From: SVTX01 sp045638125
GTDB taxonomy: Bacteria; Bacillota; Clostridia; Oscillospirales; CAG-272
Assembly (NCBI GenBank): GCA_045638125.1
Contig: JAZUAS010000050.1
Location: 1-25,207, forward strand
DNA length: 25,207 nucleotides
Reading direction: 5' to 3'
A model generated the notes under the pieces. That model made no database searches. It was not told the origin of the DNA and saw only the letters and a program-made list of their open reading frames with translations. Every line of letters begins with the position of its first letter. Position 1 is the stretch's first letter. The translations under genes were made by a program, and so were the position numbers. Positions 14,744-20,829 of the stretch are shown here, piece after piece.

Positions 14744-15214
14744 TCACTCGGCATCCTCTGCCGCCTGCTTTGCTTTTTCGTATTCTACGTCAGCTTCCTT
14801 ACGCGCTTTGTTAAATTCATCCATTATAACGGTATCGACCTCGTCTTCCTCGTCGTCAAGCTCGCTTTCCTCTTTAGCTCGTTTTGCCGCGGCGCGAGCT
14901 GCCTTCTCGGCTTCCTTTGCCGCCTTCATTTCGTCTTCCTTTGTCTTGAGGGCGTTGATCTCAGCCAATATTTTGTCAAGCTTTGCGAGAGTTTCGGAGA
15001 TTTTGACGGTAAGCTCCTCTGCGTCGCTTACATTGAGCTTTTTGAGCTTGGCGTATGCCAATTTGCCGAGCAGCTTATATTCGCGGTCGCGGTCAGCCTC
15101 TTTGTTGGCAATCTTGATCTTGATTGCGGCGGCTCCGGTTATTTCACGGGTCTTGTCTGCGGTCTTGCCTGCGATAGACTCGATGCCCGATTTAAAATTA
15201 TCCCATTTTGACAT
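14744..15214 (-). CDS. Charged coiled-coil protein of unknown function, 156 aa
   Basis: The protein reads MSKWDNFKSGIESIAGKTADKTREITGAAAIKIKIANKEADRDREYKLLGKLAYAKLKK, then a long Ala/Lys/Glu-rich heptad region (about 60-120), an acidic patch (ELDDEEDEVD) and a final helix. It has no signal peptide or membrane segment and should be cytosolic. I do not recognise a named family; the N-terminal pattern recalls small stress or scaffold proteins of Clostridia, but this is only resemblance. A consensus promoter at 15261-15289 rules out the longer frame that begins at 15289. AAAGG lies about 13 bases before the chosen ATG. The Ser-rich frame on the opposite strand is its shadow. Confidence 0.8.
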   Translation of the reverse strand: MSKWDNFKSGIESIAGKTADKTREITGAAAIKIKIANKEADRDREYKLLGKLAYAKLKKLNVSDAEELTVKISETLAKLDKILAEINALKTKEDEMKAAKEAEKAARAAAKRAKEESELDDEEDEVDTVIMDEFNKARKEADVEYEKAKQAAEDAE

Positions 15215-15260
15215 GTTTTTATTCTGCCTTTCATTGATTTCAATGTTATCCGATGTTAAT

Positions 15261-15289
15261 ATTATATAGTATGCAGTTGCGGTTGTCAA
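15261..15289 (-). promoter_or_regulatory. Sigma-A promoter of the coiled-coil protein gene
   Basis: TTGACA (15284-15289) and TATAAT (15261-15266) on the minus strand, exactly 17 bases apart. Confidence 0.9.
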
Positions 15290-15413
15290 GAGATAACATA
15301 ATTTTACAGTAGAGGTAATGCTTTTTTTCGGTTATTTATTTCTTTTTGCGGAAAAATAATTGTGATAGATGAAAAAATGAAATTTGAAATTGTGAAAGAT
15401 ATAAGGAGAAATT

Positions 15414-15863
15414 ATGAATATCGAAAAAAAGACATATAAAAAATATGCCGCGGCCCATGCGCCTGCATCTCCGATAGTAAAGGATTGCGCCATGGCGTTT
15501 CTTATCGGCGGCTTGATATGCGCCGTGGGGCAAGGGCTTTTGATGATATACCGCGACGGATTTGGAATTAATCAAAAAGATGCGGGAACTCTGACTTCTG
15601 TGTCGCTTATTTTTATGGCGGCACTGCTTTCGGGACTGGGACTTTTTGAAAAGATAGCAAAGAGAGCGGGAGGCGGAACCCTTGTACCTATTACAGGTTT
15701 TGCAAACTCTGTTGTCTCGCCAGCTATCGATTCCAAGGCGGAGGGCTTAATCTTGGGAGTTGGTGCCAAGATATTTACCGTCGCCGGGCCCGTACTGCTT
15801 TACGGAACTCTGGCAGGCGCCGTTTGGGGAGTGATCTACTGGGTCATGAGCCTGGTTGGATGA
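15414..15863 (+). CDS. spoVAC: Stage V sporulation protein AC
   Basis: SpoVAC is an inner-spore-membrane protein of the SpoVA complex that carries dipicolinic acid into the developing spore and releases it in germination; in B. subtilis it behaves as a mechanosensitive channel. The 149 aa equal the family's usual length. Matching motifs are SPIVKDCAMAFLIGGLICAVGQGL, LIFMAALLSGLGLFEKI, AGGGTLVPITGFANSVVSPAID and SKAEGLILGVGAKIF, with a final membrane segment. AAGGAG lies 7 bases upstream. No spoVAD or spoVAE neighbour is present, so it stands outside a spoVA operon. A sigma-G promoter is expected in the 125 bases upstream, but I could not place one. Confidence 0.95.
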   Translation: MNIEKKTYKKYAAAHAPASPIVKDCAMAFLIGGLICAVGQGLLMIYRDGFGINQKDAGTLTSVSLIFMAALLSGLGLFEKIAKRAGGGTLVPITGFANSVVSPAIDSKAEGLILGVGAKIFTVAGPVLLYGTLAGAVWGVIYWVMSLVG

Positions 15864-15877
15864 TTGCCGGTGGTCAA

Positions 15878-16396
15878 TTATTGACCCTTAATCGCCTTTT
15901 TTGCCGTTGACAGAGCGGTTTTTGTGTCGGTAGAAATTATGAGAATTGCGTAGTTGCCAATGACGGTGACGCTTGCGTTTTCTAATATTTTGGAGTATTG
16001 AGGGTCGGTTTTTGTGATCCTTATAGCCGATAGACGTGAAGAGAGTAGTCTTGCCGTGTCCTCGGCGGTGTCGCGATTTCGGCAGAGAAAGACGGCAAAT
16101 TCGCACGGATGGTTGCCAAGCGAGAGATAGAGAGCGCCATCAAGCCAATCATCGGCTATCGTGGGATACGAGCCGTTGCCGAAAAGCGAGGAGATGAGAG
16201 AGTCGGAAAGATATTCTCCGTCACCCTCGATAGCGGCAAGTGAATAATATTTGCCTGCAGGGAGACCGATTTCTGCAGAGGTCATAGCGTCTATCACCTG
16301 TCTGCAGGGGGTGTGAACAGCTCCCACCGTTGAGCATGAAAAAAGCGACGAAACCAAAAAAATAATAACAAAAAATAAAGCCGCAGGGCGTTTCAT
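15878..16396 (-). CDS. Small lipoprotein, DUF4358-like, 172 aa
   Basis: The N-terminus MKRPAALFFVIIFLVSSLFSC has a lipobox with C21, so the protein is exported and lipid-anchored. The rest alternates a helix-strand pattern: MTSAEIGLPAGKYYSL, CEFAVFLCRNRDTAEDTARLLSSRLSAI, DPQYSKILENASVTVIGNYAILIIST. This resembles the DUF4358 proteins of Clostridia, including the A-Y-x-L and D/N-Y-A-(I/V)-L-I parts; function unknown. AAGGAAG lies about 8 bases before the ATG. The start codon lies in one arm of a long imperfect hairpin (16380-16442) with the ribosome binding site in its loop. It lies 56 bases after rlmH and may be the last gene of the galactokinase-like operon. Confidence 0.8.
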   Translation of the reverse strand: MKRPAALFFVIIFLVSSLFSCSTVGAVHTPCRQVIDAMTSAEIGLPAGKYYSLAAIEGDGEYLSDSLISSLFGNGSYPTIADDWLDGALYLSLGNHPCEFAVFLCRNRDTAEDTARLLSSRLSAIRITKTDPQYSKILENASVTVIGNYAILIISTDTKTALSTAKKAIKGQ

Positions 16397-16442
16397 AGAT
16401 AGCTTCCTTTCATTTTTAACTATTCTATGATTGTCCTGCGGC
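16380..16442 (-). promoter_or_regulatory. Hairpin enclosing the translation start of the small lipoprotein
   Basis: GCCGCAGG (16435-16442, minus) pairs with CCTGCGGC (16380-16387), and TCATAGA (16424-16430) pairs with TCTATGA (16393-16399), separated by mismatches. The ATG (16396-16394) is in the inner helix and the AAAGGAAG site in the loop. No T run follows, so it is not a plain terminator. Control of translation is inference. Confidence 0.45.
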
Positions 16443-16452
16443 TAAAATGTTA

Positions 16453-16932
16453 TTATTTATGATATTTCGTTCCCTTGATGATATTCATGCACCTATAAAT
16501 GCCCTCGATGAGAAGTACGCGCATGAGCTGGTGGGGGAAGGTCATTTTTGAGACCGAGAGACGGAGGTCTGCGGCGTTTTTGACGCTATCGTCGAGTCCG
16601 TGGGACGAGCCGATAACGAAGCAGATCTCGTTTGCCTGGGAAAATGCACCTTCAAGCTTTGCCGCCAGCTCCTCGGAGGAGAATTGCTTTCCCTCGACGC
16701 ACATGGCGATCTTATAGGATCGGTCGGGCATGGCGGCAAGAATTGCTTTTGCCTCTTCTGCGAGCGCGCGCTTGATCTCGCCGTCGCTCGGATCATTTGG
16801 CAATTTTGCCTCTTTCAGATTCACTTGCTCAACGTTGCAAAAGCCCGAAAGCCTTTTTTCATATTCCTTGACCGCCTCACGAAGGTAGTCCTCTTTAAGT
16901 GTGCCTACGGTTATAAATTTTATCGTTGCCAT
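16453..16932 (-). CDS. rlmH: 23S rRNA (pseudouridine1915-N3)-methyltransferase RlmH
   Basis: Methylates pseudouridine 1915 in helix 69 of 23S rRNA, using SAM, on assembled 70S ribosomes; SPOUT family homodimer. Exactly 159 aa, as in S. aureus. Motifs: KFITVGTLKEDYLREAVKEYEKRL at the start, the SAM-binding FVIGSSHGLD (106-114), and SVSKMTFPHQLMRVLLIEGIYRCMNIIKGTKYHK at the end. The usual EQ(I/L)YRA reads EGIYRC and the usual PYHK reads KYHK. A start four codons earlier is rejected: GGAGG, 6 bases before the ATG at 16932, lies within it. Only one base separates it from the walJ stop, so the genes are coupled. Confidence 0.96.
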   Translation of the reverse strand: MATIKFITVGTLKEDYLREAVKEYEKRLSGFCNVEQVNLKEAKLPNDPSDGEIKRALAEEAKAILAAMPDRSYKIAMCVEGKQFSSEELAAKLEGAFSQANEICFVIGSSHGLDDSVKNAADLRLSVSKMTFPHQLMRVLLIEGIYRCMNIIKGTKYHK

Positions 16933-16933
16933 T

Positions 16934-17731
16934 TTAGCCTCCAATCAGCCACACGGGTGCGTCCTGTCTTGCTACCTTTAGGTCAAAGCTTTCGTCCGCG
17001 ATTGCGGTAAAGACCTCGTTAAATGCTATTTCGGGCAGGTTGTTTTCCTCGCTGAGGTGAGCTAACATTATATGCTTTGTTCCGCTTTCATAAAGCTCGG
17101 CTGCGAGAGCGGCACAATCGGAGTTTGACAGATGCCCCTTTTTGGAGCGTATGCGTTGCTTCAACTCATAAGGATAAGGGCCGTCTGTCAGCATTTGCAG
17201 ATCGTGATTTGACTCTATGACTACCGCCGAGCAGCCAAGAAGATTTTCACGCATAGTGTCTGTAACACAGCCCGTGTCGGTGGAGACGGCAAGTGAGACC
17301 TCCTCTCCGTTCTCGCCCTTGAAGGTAAGCTTGTAGCCTACCGCCGCGCGGCTGTCATGAGGAGTGGGGAATGCCTTGACGGTAAGTCCCTTGATCTCTG
17401 TTTCAAAGCCGTCGCCGCGATAAATGCGAAGACAGTCGCAGAGCCTTTCGTCGCAGAGACCGTTGAATACAAGCGCCGAATTTAAAAGTATATGTATCGG
17501 TATCTTGTGCTTATGAGACAATACCTGAAGCGCCGATACGTGATCGTTATGCTCGTGGGTTATAAAGATAGCATCGATGTCGTCAATATCAACGCCGATG
17601 CTACATAGAGCGGAGCAGAGAGCTTTTGCGCTTCTGCCCGCATCTATAAGTATGTTTGCGCCGCCTGCGGAGATGAAGGTGCAGTTGCCCTTCGATCCCG
17701 AATAAAGACAGCAGATCTTGCAGTTTTGCAT
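16934..17731 (-). CDS. walJ: MBL-fold metallohydrolase, WalJ/YycJ family
   Basis: A 265-aa metallo-beta-lactamase-fold protein of the YycJ/WalJ family, linked in low-GC bacteria to DNA replication or repair and cell-wall control; the family has reported exonuclease activity. The N-terminus CLYSGSKGNCTFI, the metal-binding HEHNDH (59-64), FPTPHDSRAAVGY, STDTG, ESNHD and HLSEENN are all present. No usual ribosome binding site precedes the ATG, and the upstream gene ends 15 bases earlier, so translation is probably coupled. It lies between a small membrane protein gene and rlmH. It is not beside a walRK operon here, at least within the window. Confidence 0.88.
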   Translation of the reverse strand: MQNCKICCLYSGSKGNCTFISAGGANILIDAGRSAKALCSALCSIGVDIDDIDAIFITHEHNDHVSALQVLSHKHKIPIHILLNSALVFNGLCDERLCDCLRIYRGDGFETEIKGLTVKAFPTPHDSRAAVGYKLTFKGENGEEVSLAVSTDTGCVTDTMRENLLGCSAVVIESNHDLQMLTDGPYPYELKQRIRSKKGHLSNSDCAALAAELYESGTKHIMLAHLSEENNLPEIAFNEVFTAIADESFDLKVARQDAPVWLIGG

Positions 17732-17746
17732 TTTGTTACTCGCTTA

Positions 17747-18196
17747 TTAAAGTGTTATTCCAAAAAGGTTTTGGATAAGTGGGAGCGTAAAGAGATAGAG
17801 AGCGTCCAATGCTATGGGGACGAGCAGGGGAATGATAACCGAGAGCATCCAACGGGATTTTTCAAATCTGCGCTTGCCGTCGGCGACATATTCCTCTCTT
17901 TTTTCGGGGGGCCAATCTCTCGGAAGCATGTCGGGAGTAAGATCTTTGCGACTGAATGCGCGGTTGTAAACGATGTACGACACGAGAAAAGCGGCAAACA
18001 CCACCCAGTATCCTACCGATACTATCGGTGAGATCACCCAGAGTGCGGGATCAGTGATACCGTAGCACGCTCCGAAATAGATCGCCGTGAGCAATATCGA
18101 GTTTGCGGCAATCGTGAGGATAAGCCTTTTTTTCTCGGGGGAAAGAGAAGTGCGAGGAGCTTCCGGTATATTTTTATTATTCTTGAATTTTGCCAT
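17747..18196 (-). CDS. Small membrane protein of unknown function, 149 aa
   Basis: No named family recognised. The N-terminal 22 residues are polar; hydrophobic helices follow at about 24-45 and 51-75, then a charged cytosolic loop (NRAFSRKDLTPDMLPRDWPPEKREEYVADGKRRFEKSRW), and a last hydrophobic region near 116-140. The conserved-looking LPRDWPPEKREEYV-GKRR loop is the most distinctive part. It starts 9 bases after the stop of the galactokinase-like gene with no clear ribosome binding site, which suggests coupled translation. It sits 15 bases before walJ in the same operon. Confidence 0.8.
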   Translation of the reverse strand: MAKFKNNKNIPEAPRTSLSPEKKRLILTIAANSILLTAIYFGACYGITDPALWVISPIVSVGYWVVFAAFLVSYIVYNRAFSRKDLTPDMLPRDWPPEKREEYVADGKRRFEKSRWMLSVIIPLLVPIALDALYLFTLPLIQNLFGITL

Positions 18197-18205
18197 GTCG
18201 TTTTA

Positions 18206-19489
18206 TCAAATGATCTTGGTAGCACCGATGGGTCTGATGTCGAGCACTATGCACGCGCCCTCGCCAAAGCAAGCATCCATAGCCGCCTTGTACTCCGCAA
18301 CGTTCTCTGTGGGAACGAAGCCTTGGATAGTTCCTGCAAATCCGCCGCCGTGAACACGCCAAGCCGCCTTCTTGTCGCCGAGAATTCTTTCAGCGATGCA
18401 GAGAGCAAGCGAAAGACCCTGCTCGCTTACGTTTTTGGTGGTGTATACGTTCTGGAGATAGCAGAAGGACGAGCGTCCCGATGCCTTGACGTTTTCAAAA
18501 AATGTATCGAGATCTCCCGATTCAAGAGCCGCCTTTTGCTTTGCGACTCTGCGGTTTTCCTCGAAGAAGTGAAGTGCGCGCATAATTGCTCTGTCGCCAA
18601 CTTTTTCACGGAGAGCGGGGATAGCGGCTATGACCTCGGCCTCGTCGGTTTCACGAAGTACAGCCTTGCCGAAGTAAGCGGCTACGGCTTTCATTTCTGT
18701 GGGGATCGATGCGTAGTCGTCTGTGAGGTCAGCGTGGTTTCCGCCGGTATTTACGATGCAGAGGTTGTAGCCTGCCGCAGTCATATCAAAGCTGATGGGG
18801 GTAATGATGGGATTCTTGGTATCAGCAAAGTCGATAGCCACGATTCCGCCCACTGCACAAGCAACCTGATCCATAAGTCCGCAGGGCTTGCCGAAGAATA
18901 CGTTTTCAGCCCACTGGGAGAGCTTGGAGATCTCAACGTTGTCAACGCTTCCGTCATTATAGAGATGGCTCTCGATAGTGCCGATCATATCCTCAAATGC
19001 GGCAGAGGAGGAAAGTCCCGAGCCTTTAAGTACGCTGGAGGTAGTGTAAGCCACAAATCCGCCGATGTTGTGTCCGTTAGCCTTAAGGCCTGCGCACATA
19101 CCTGCGATGATAGACTCGCTACTTCCGAATTTTGCCTCAACGGGTGCTACGTATTCGTTTATGTTCACAAAGTCCTCGTCAAAGCCCTCGCTCTTGACGC
19201 GAACGATGCCGTCATCGGTAGCCGATGCCACCGCTATGATGTCAAGACTGATAGATGCGGCAACTACGCAACCCTTGTTATGGTCGGTGTGGTTGCCGGA
19301 AAGCTCGCTTCTTCCCGCAACAGAGAAGAGGCTTACGTCACGGTCCTCGCCGTAAAGGGATACGAATTCTTCGATGGCTTTAATATATCTTGATTTGGCA
19401 CTCTCTACGTTTTCCTTGCCGTAAAGCACGGTGAATTTTTCGTTAAGTGCGCCTACTTTTATGCTTTCAATAAGCTTTTCGTAATTCAT
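18206..19489 (-). CDS. Galactokinase-like GHMP sugar kinase
   Basis: ATP-dependent sugar 1-kinase of the GHMP superfamily, 427 aa, cytosolic. It has the galactokinase signature as GRSELSGNHTDHNKG (59-73), the ATP-binding GSGLSSSAA (156-164), the catalytic Asp in CGLMDQVAC (D207), and HGGGFAGTIQGF near the end. In ordinary galactokinases the first motif reads GEHTDY, and that Glu contacts the sugar's 6-hydroxyl; here it is Asn66. H67 and D69 are kept. The substrate may therefore differ from plain galactose, and I leave out the symbol galK. AAAGGAA lies 10 bases before the ATG, after the promoter at 19534-19562. It heads an operon with a membrane protein, walJ and rlmH, and no other Leloir gene is near. 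Confidence 0.85.
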   Translation of the reverse strand: MNYEKLIESIKVGALNEKFTVLYGKENVESAKSRYIKAIEEFVSLYGEDRDVSLFSVAGRSELSGNHTDHNKGCVVAASISLDIIAVASATDDGIVRVKSEGFDEDFVNINEYVAPVEAKFGSSESIIAGMCAGLKANGHNIGGFVAYTTSSVLKGSGLSSSAAFEDMIGTIESHLYNDGSVDNVEISKLSQWAENVFFGKPCGLMDQVACAVGGIVAIDFADTKNPIITPISFDMTAAGYNLCIVNTGGNHADLTDDYASIPTEMKAVAAYFGKAVLRETDEAEVIAAIPALREKVGDRAIMRALHFFEENRRVAKQKAALESGDLDTFFENVKASGRSSFCYLQNVYTTKNVSEQGLSLALCIAERILGDKKAAWRVHGGGFAGTIQGFVPTENVAEYKAAMDACFGEGACIVLDIRPIGATKII

Positions 19490-19533
19490 GGTGACAGATT
19501 CCTTTCTAAAAATGAATTTTGCAATACGTAATC

Positions 19534-19562
19534 ATTATATCATAATTAAATGACTTTCACAA
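19534..19562 (-). promoter_or_regulatory. Sigma-A promoter of the galactokinase-like operon
   Basis: TTGTGA (19557-19562) and TATAAT (19534-19539) on the minus strand, 17-base spacer, about 45 bases before the ATG at 19489. Confidence 0.8.
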
Positions 19563-19612
19563 GGACTTTTTTGATTTTTTTCAGTACTATTTAAATATTG
19601 AACATAAAATAT

Positions 19613-19641
19613 GGGATGCTCGGCTGAAAAACGAGCATCCC
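19613..19641 (-). terminator. Hairpin after the AbrB-like gene, probable terminator
   Basis: A perfect 10-bp stem GGGATGCTCG/CGAGCATCCC (19613-19622 with 19632-19641) has a 9-base loop. The run after it in the minus direction is ATATTTTATG, only moderately T-rich. It lies 24 bases after the abrB stop. Confidence 0.65.
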
Positions 19642-19665
19642 GCAAATTTTATGAAATATGTCTTT

Positions 19666-19911
19666 TTAAAAAGCTTCCTTGATCTTCTTAAGGCAATCCT
19701 CACATATACGCTTTCCGTTGAAGAAGACTATATCGTCGGCATTTGCGCAGAAGACGCAAGAGGGCTGGTATTTTTGAAGTATTATGCGGTTCTCATCAGT
19801 GAATATTTCAAGAGAGTCCTTTTCGGCTATGTCCATGGTCTGTCTGATGCTTATGGGGAGCACTACGCGTCCCAGCTCGTCTACCTTACGTACTATTCCT
19901 GTTGATTTCAC
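19666..19911 (-). CDS. abrB: AbrB-family transition-state regulator with C-terminal zinc ribbon
   Basis: An 81-aa DNA-binding regulator. Residues 1-48 (MKSTGIVRKVDELGRVVLPISIRQTMDIAEKDSLEIF) match the swapped-hairpin AbrB domain of B. subtilis AbrB almost word for word. The C-terminal dimerisation part of Bacillus AbrB is replaced by CVFC(x)14-CEDC, a likely zinc ribbon, a form common in Clostridia. In Bacillus, AbrB represses stationary-phase and sporulation genes and is itself shut off by Spo0A. The start codon is GTG, with AAGGAG 9 bases upstream. It has its own promoter (19995-20023) with a Spo0A-box-like site just downstream of the transcription start. Confidence 0.93.
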   Translation of the reverse strand: MKSTGIVRKVDELGRVVLPISIRQTMDIAEKDSLEIFTDENRIILQKYQPSCVFCANADDIVFFNGKRICEDCLKKIKEAF

Positions 19912-19967
19912 GGTTTTGTTCTCCTTTTTAATATTTCATATTGTTTTGGTCATTTTTATTTTTTAAA

Positions 19968-19974
19968 TTCGACA
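19968..19974 (-). promoter_or_regulatory. Spo0A-box-like site just downstream of the abrB transcription start
   Basis: TGTCGAA on the minus strand, in the context AATGTCGAATT, matches the Spo0A recognition sequence TGNCGAA. From the -10 box it would lie at about +14 to +20, the same kind of position as the Spo0A sites that repress abrB in B. subtilis. Binding is inferred. Confidence 0.55.
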
Positions 19975-19994
19975 TTTTATTGCTTTCCACTGTG

Positions 19995-20023
19995 ATTTTA
20001 TCACACGAAAAATGGAATGTCAA
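19995..20023 (-). promoter_or_regulatory. Sigma-A promoter of abrB
   Basis: TTGACA (20018-20023) and TAAAAT (19995-20000) on the minus strand, 17-base spacer. It gives a leader of about 75 bases. Confidence 0.88.
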
Positions 20024-20072
20024 CACCAAAATTGGGAATTTATGTATTGTTTACAAATTATATACATTAATC

Positions 20073-20109
20073 TGTCGAATGTTGTCGAAGTATAAAAATA
20101 GATGTCGAG
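20073..20109 (+). promoter_or_regulatory. Phased cluster of three Spo0A-box-like sites
   Basis: TGTCGAA at 20073-20079, TGTCGAA at 20083-20089 and TGTCGAG at 20103-20109, all on the + strand. They are spaced 10 and 20 bases apart, so they lie on one face of the helix. They fall between the divergent abrB and the small membrane protein gene at 20234. The 322-nt gap 19912-20233 otherwise holds the abrB promoter and no recognisable gene. Confidence 0.55.
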
Positions 20110-20233
20110 AGAACCAATAGAGCCTTGAGCCACCGAGATTATTATGTGCTTTTTAGAAAAATATATTTATAACGCGTTTCTTTGGGGATATAGGTGGCAA
20201 AAATAACTCAAATCAAATTTTTGCGGAGGAAAA

Positions 20234-20500
20234 ATGATAAAGGGCGCTCAAAAAAAGATGATAGTGATAAAGACTGCGGACAGCGCGGTCTTTGAGGAGG
20301 CATATTTCGTACTTCGTCGCGAAAGACTCGCGGTTGAAGCCGATATGGTAAGAGAGGCTAACAGAATAATTGAGAGCAGTGGAGACAAAAGGGGCGCGGC
20401 GAGGAGAAACGAAGTAAAAGGACTTGCTTTTGGCATTGCTTGCTTTGCTTGCGGAATAGCTACCGGGGGAGGTATTGCCGCACTTATGCTTCTGCTATGA
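20234..20500 (+). CDS. Small protein with C-terminal membrane helix, 88 aa
   Basis: I do not recognise a named family. The N-terminus MIKGAQKKMIVIKTADSAVFEEAYFVLRRERLAVEADMVREANRII is an amphipathic, probably cytosolic part with the distinctive TADSAVFEEAYFVLR. A basic linker (SGDKRGAARRNEVKG) follows, then a hydrophobic, glycine-rich C-terminal helix (about 64-88). The topology suggests a tail-anchored membrane protein with the N-terminus in the cytosol. GGAGG lies 5-6 bases before the ATG. It is divergent from abrB across the Spo0A-box-like cluster and could be under the same control. No clear sigma-A promoter was found for it. Confidence 0.8.
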   Translation: MIKGAQKKMIVIKTADSAVFEEAYFVLRRERLAVEADMVREANRIIESSGDKRGAARRNEVKGLAFGIACFACGIATGGGIAALMLLL

Positions 20501-20543
20501 TCTGCTAAGTCGAAGTGAGCGCGAAAGAGTCGAAAGGTATCTA

Positions 20544-20572
20544 TTGACAAATCGTGCTTTTTGTAGTATAAT
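20544..20572 (+). promoter_or_regulatory. Sigma-A promoter of the RNase J gene
   Basis: TTGACA (20544-20549) and TATAAT (20567-20572), exactly 17 bases apart. Transcription should start near 20579, leaving a leader of about 250 bases. Confidence 0.92.
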
Positions 20573-20579
20573 TGACGAG

Positions 20580-20829
20580 ATAGTTAATCTTAAATATTAA
20601 AATTTTTAGAGGGAGACCTCTTTAGATATAATCGGATCTGTTATTTGCGGTGTATTTCTCCTGCACCTCTTTGAGCGTCCTTAAAAACCTGCGGAACGAA
20701 GGCGGGATTTTTTAGGGAGGCTTTGACTTGTTGCTCTTTTTTGGGCAAAACAGATCTGAAAAGCTTTTCCCGACCGAATCGGGATACGTGTACGTTACTT
20801 GTTCAGAATTCAAGAAAGGAAGGTAATTT
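20580..20829 (+). promoter_or_regulatory. Long structured 5' leader of the RNase J mRNA
   Basis: About 250 nt with no credible reading frame. GATCTGTT...TTGC (20635-20648) can pair with GCAAAACAGATC (20742-20753) and encloses GGTG...CACC and a long hairpin around CCTGC/GCGGG (near 20687-20708) that is followed by ATTTTTTAGG, resembling a terminator. A further hairpin CCCGA/TCGGG lies near 20779-20795. I know no riboswitch class that fits. Attenuation or autoregulation by RNase J is inference. Confidence 0.5.

Noticed and set aside
14694..15269. 191-aa Ser/Ala-rich + strand frame
   Set aside because: Shadow of the coiled-coil gene on the minus strand, which has a consensus promoter and terminator.
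18323..19393. 356-aa frame antisense to the galactokinase-like gene
   Set aside because: The opposite strand encodes all GHMP kinase motifs; no own signals here.
20580..20829. T-box or other known riboswitch before rnj
   Set aside because: No T-box sequence (GGTGG-type) and no match to the known aptamer cores I can recall.
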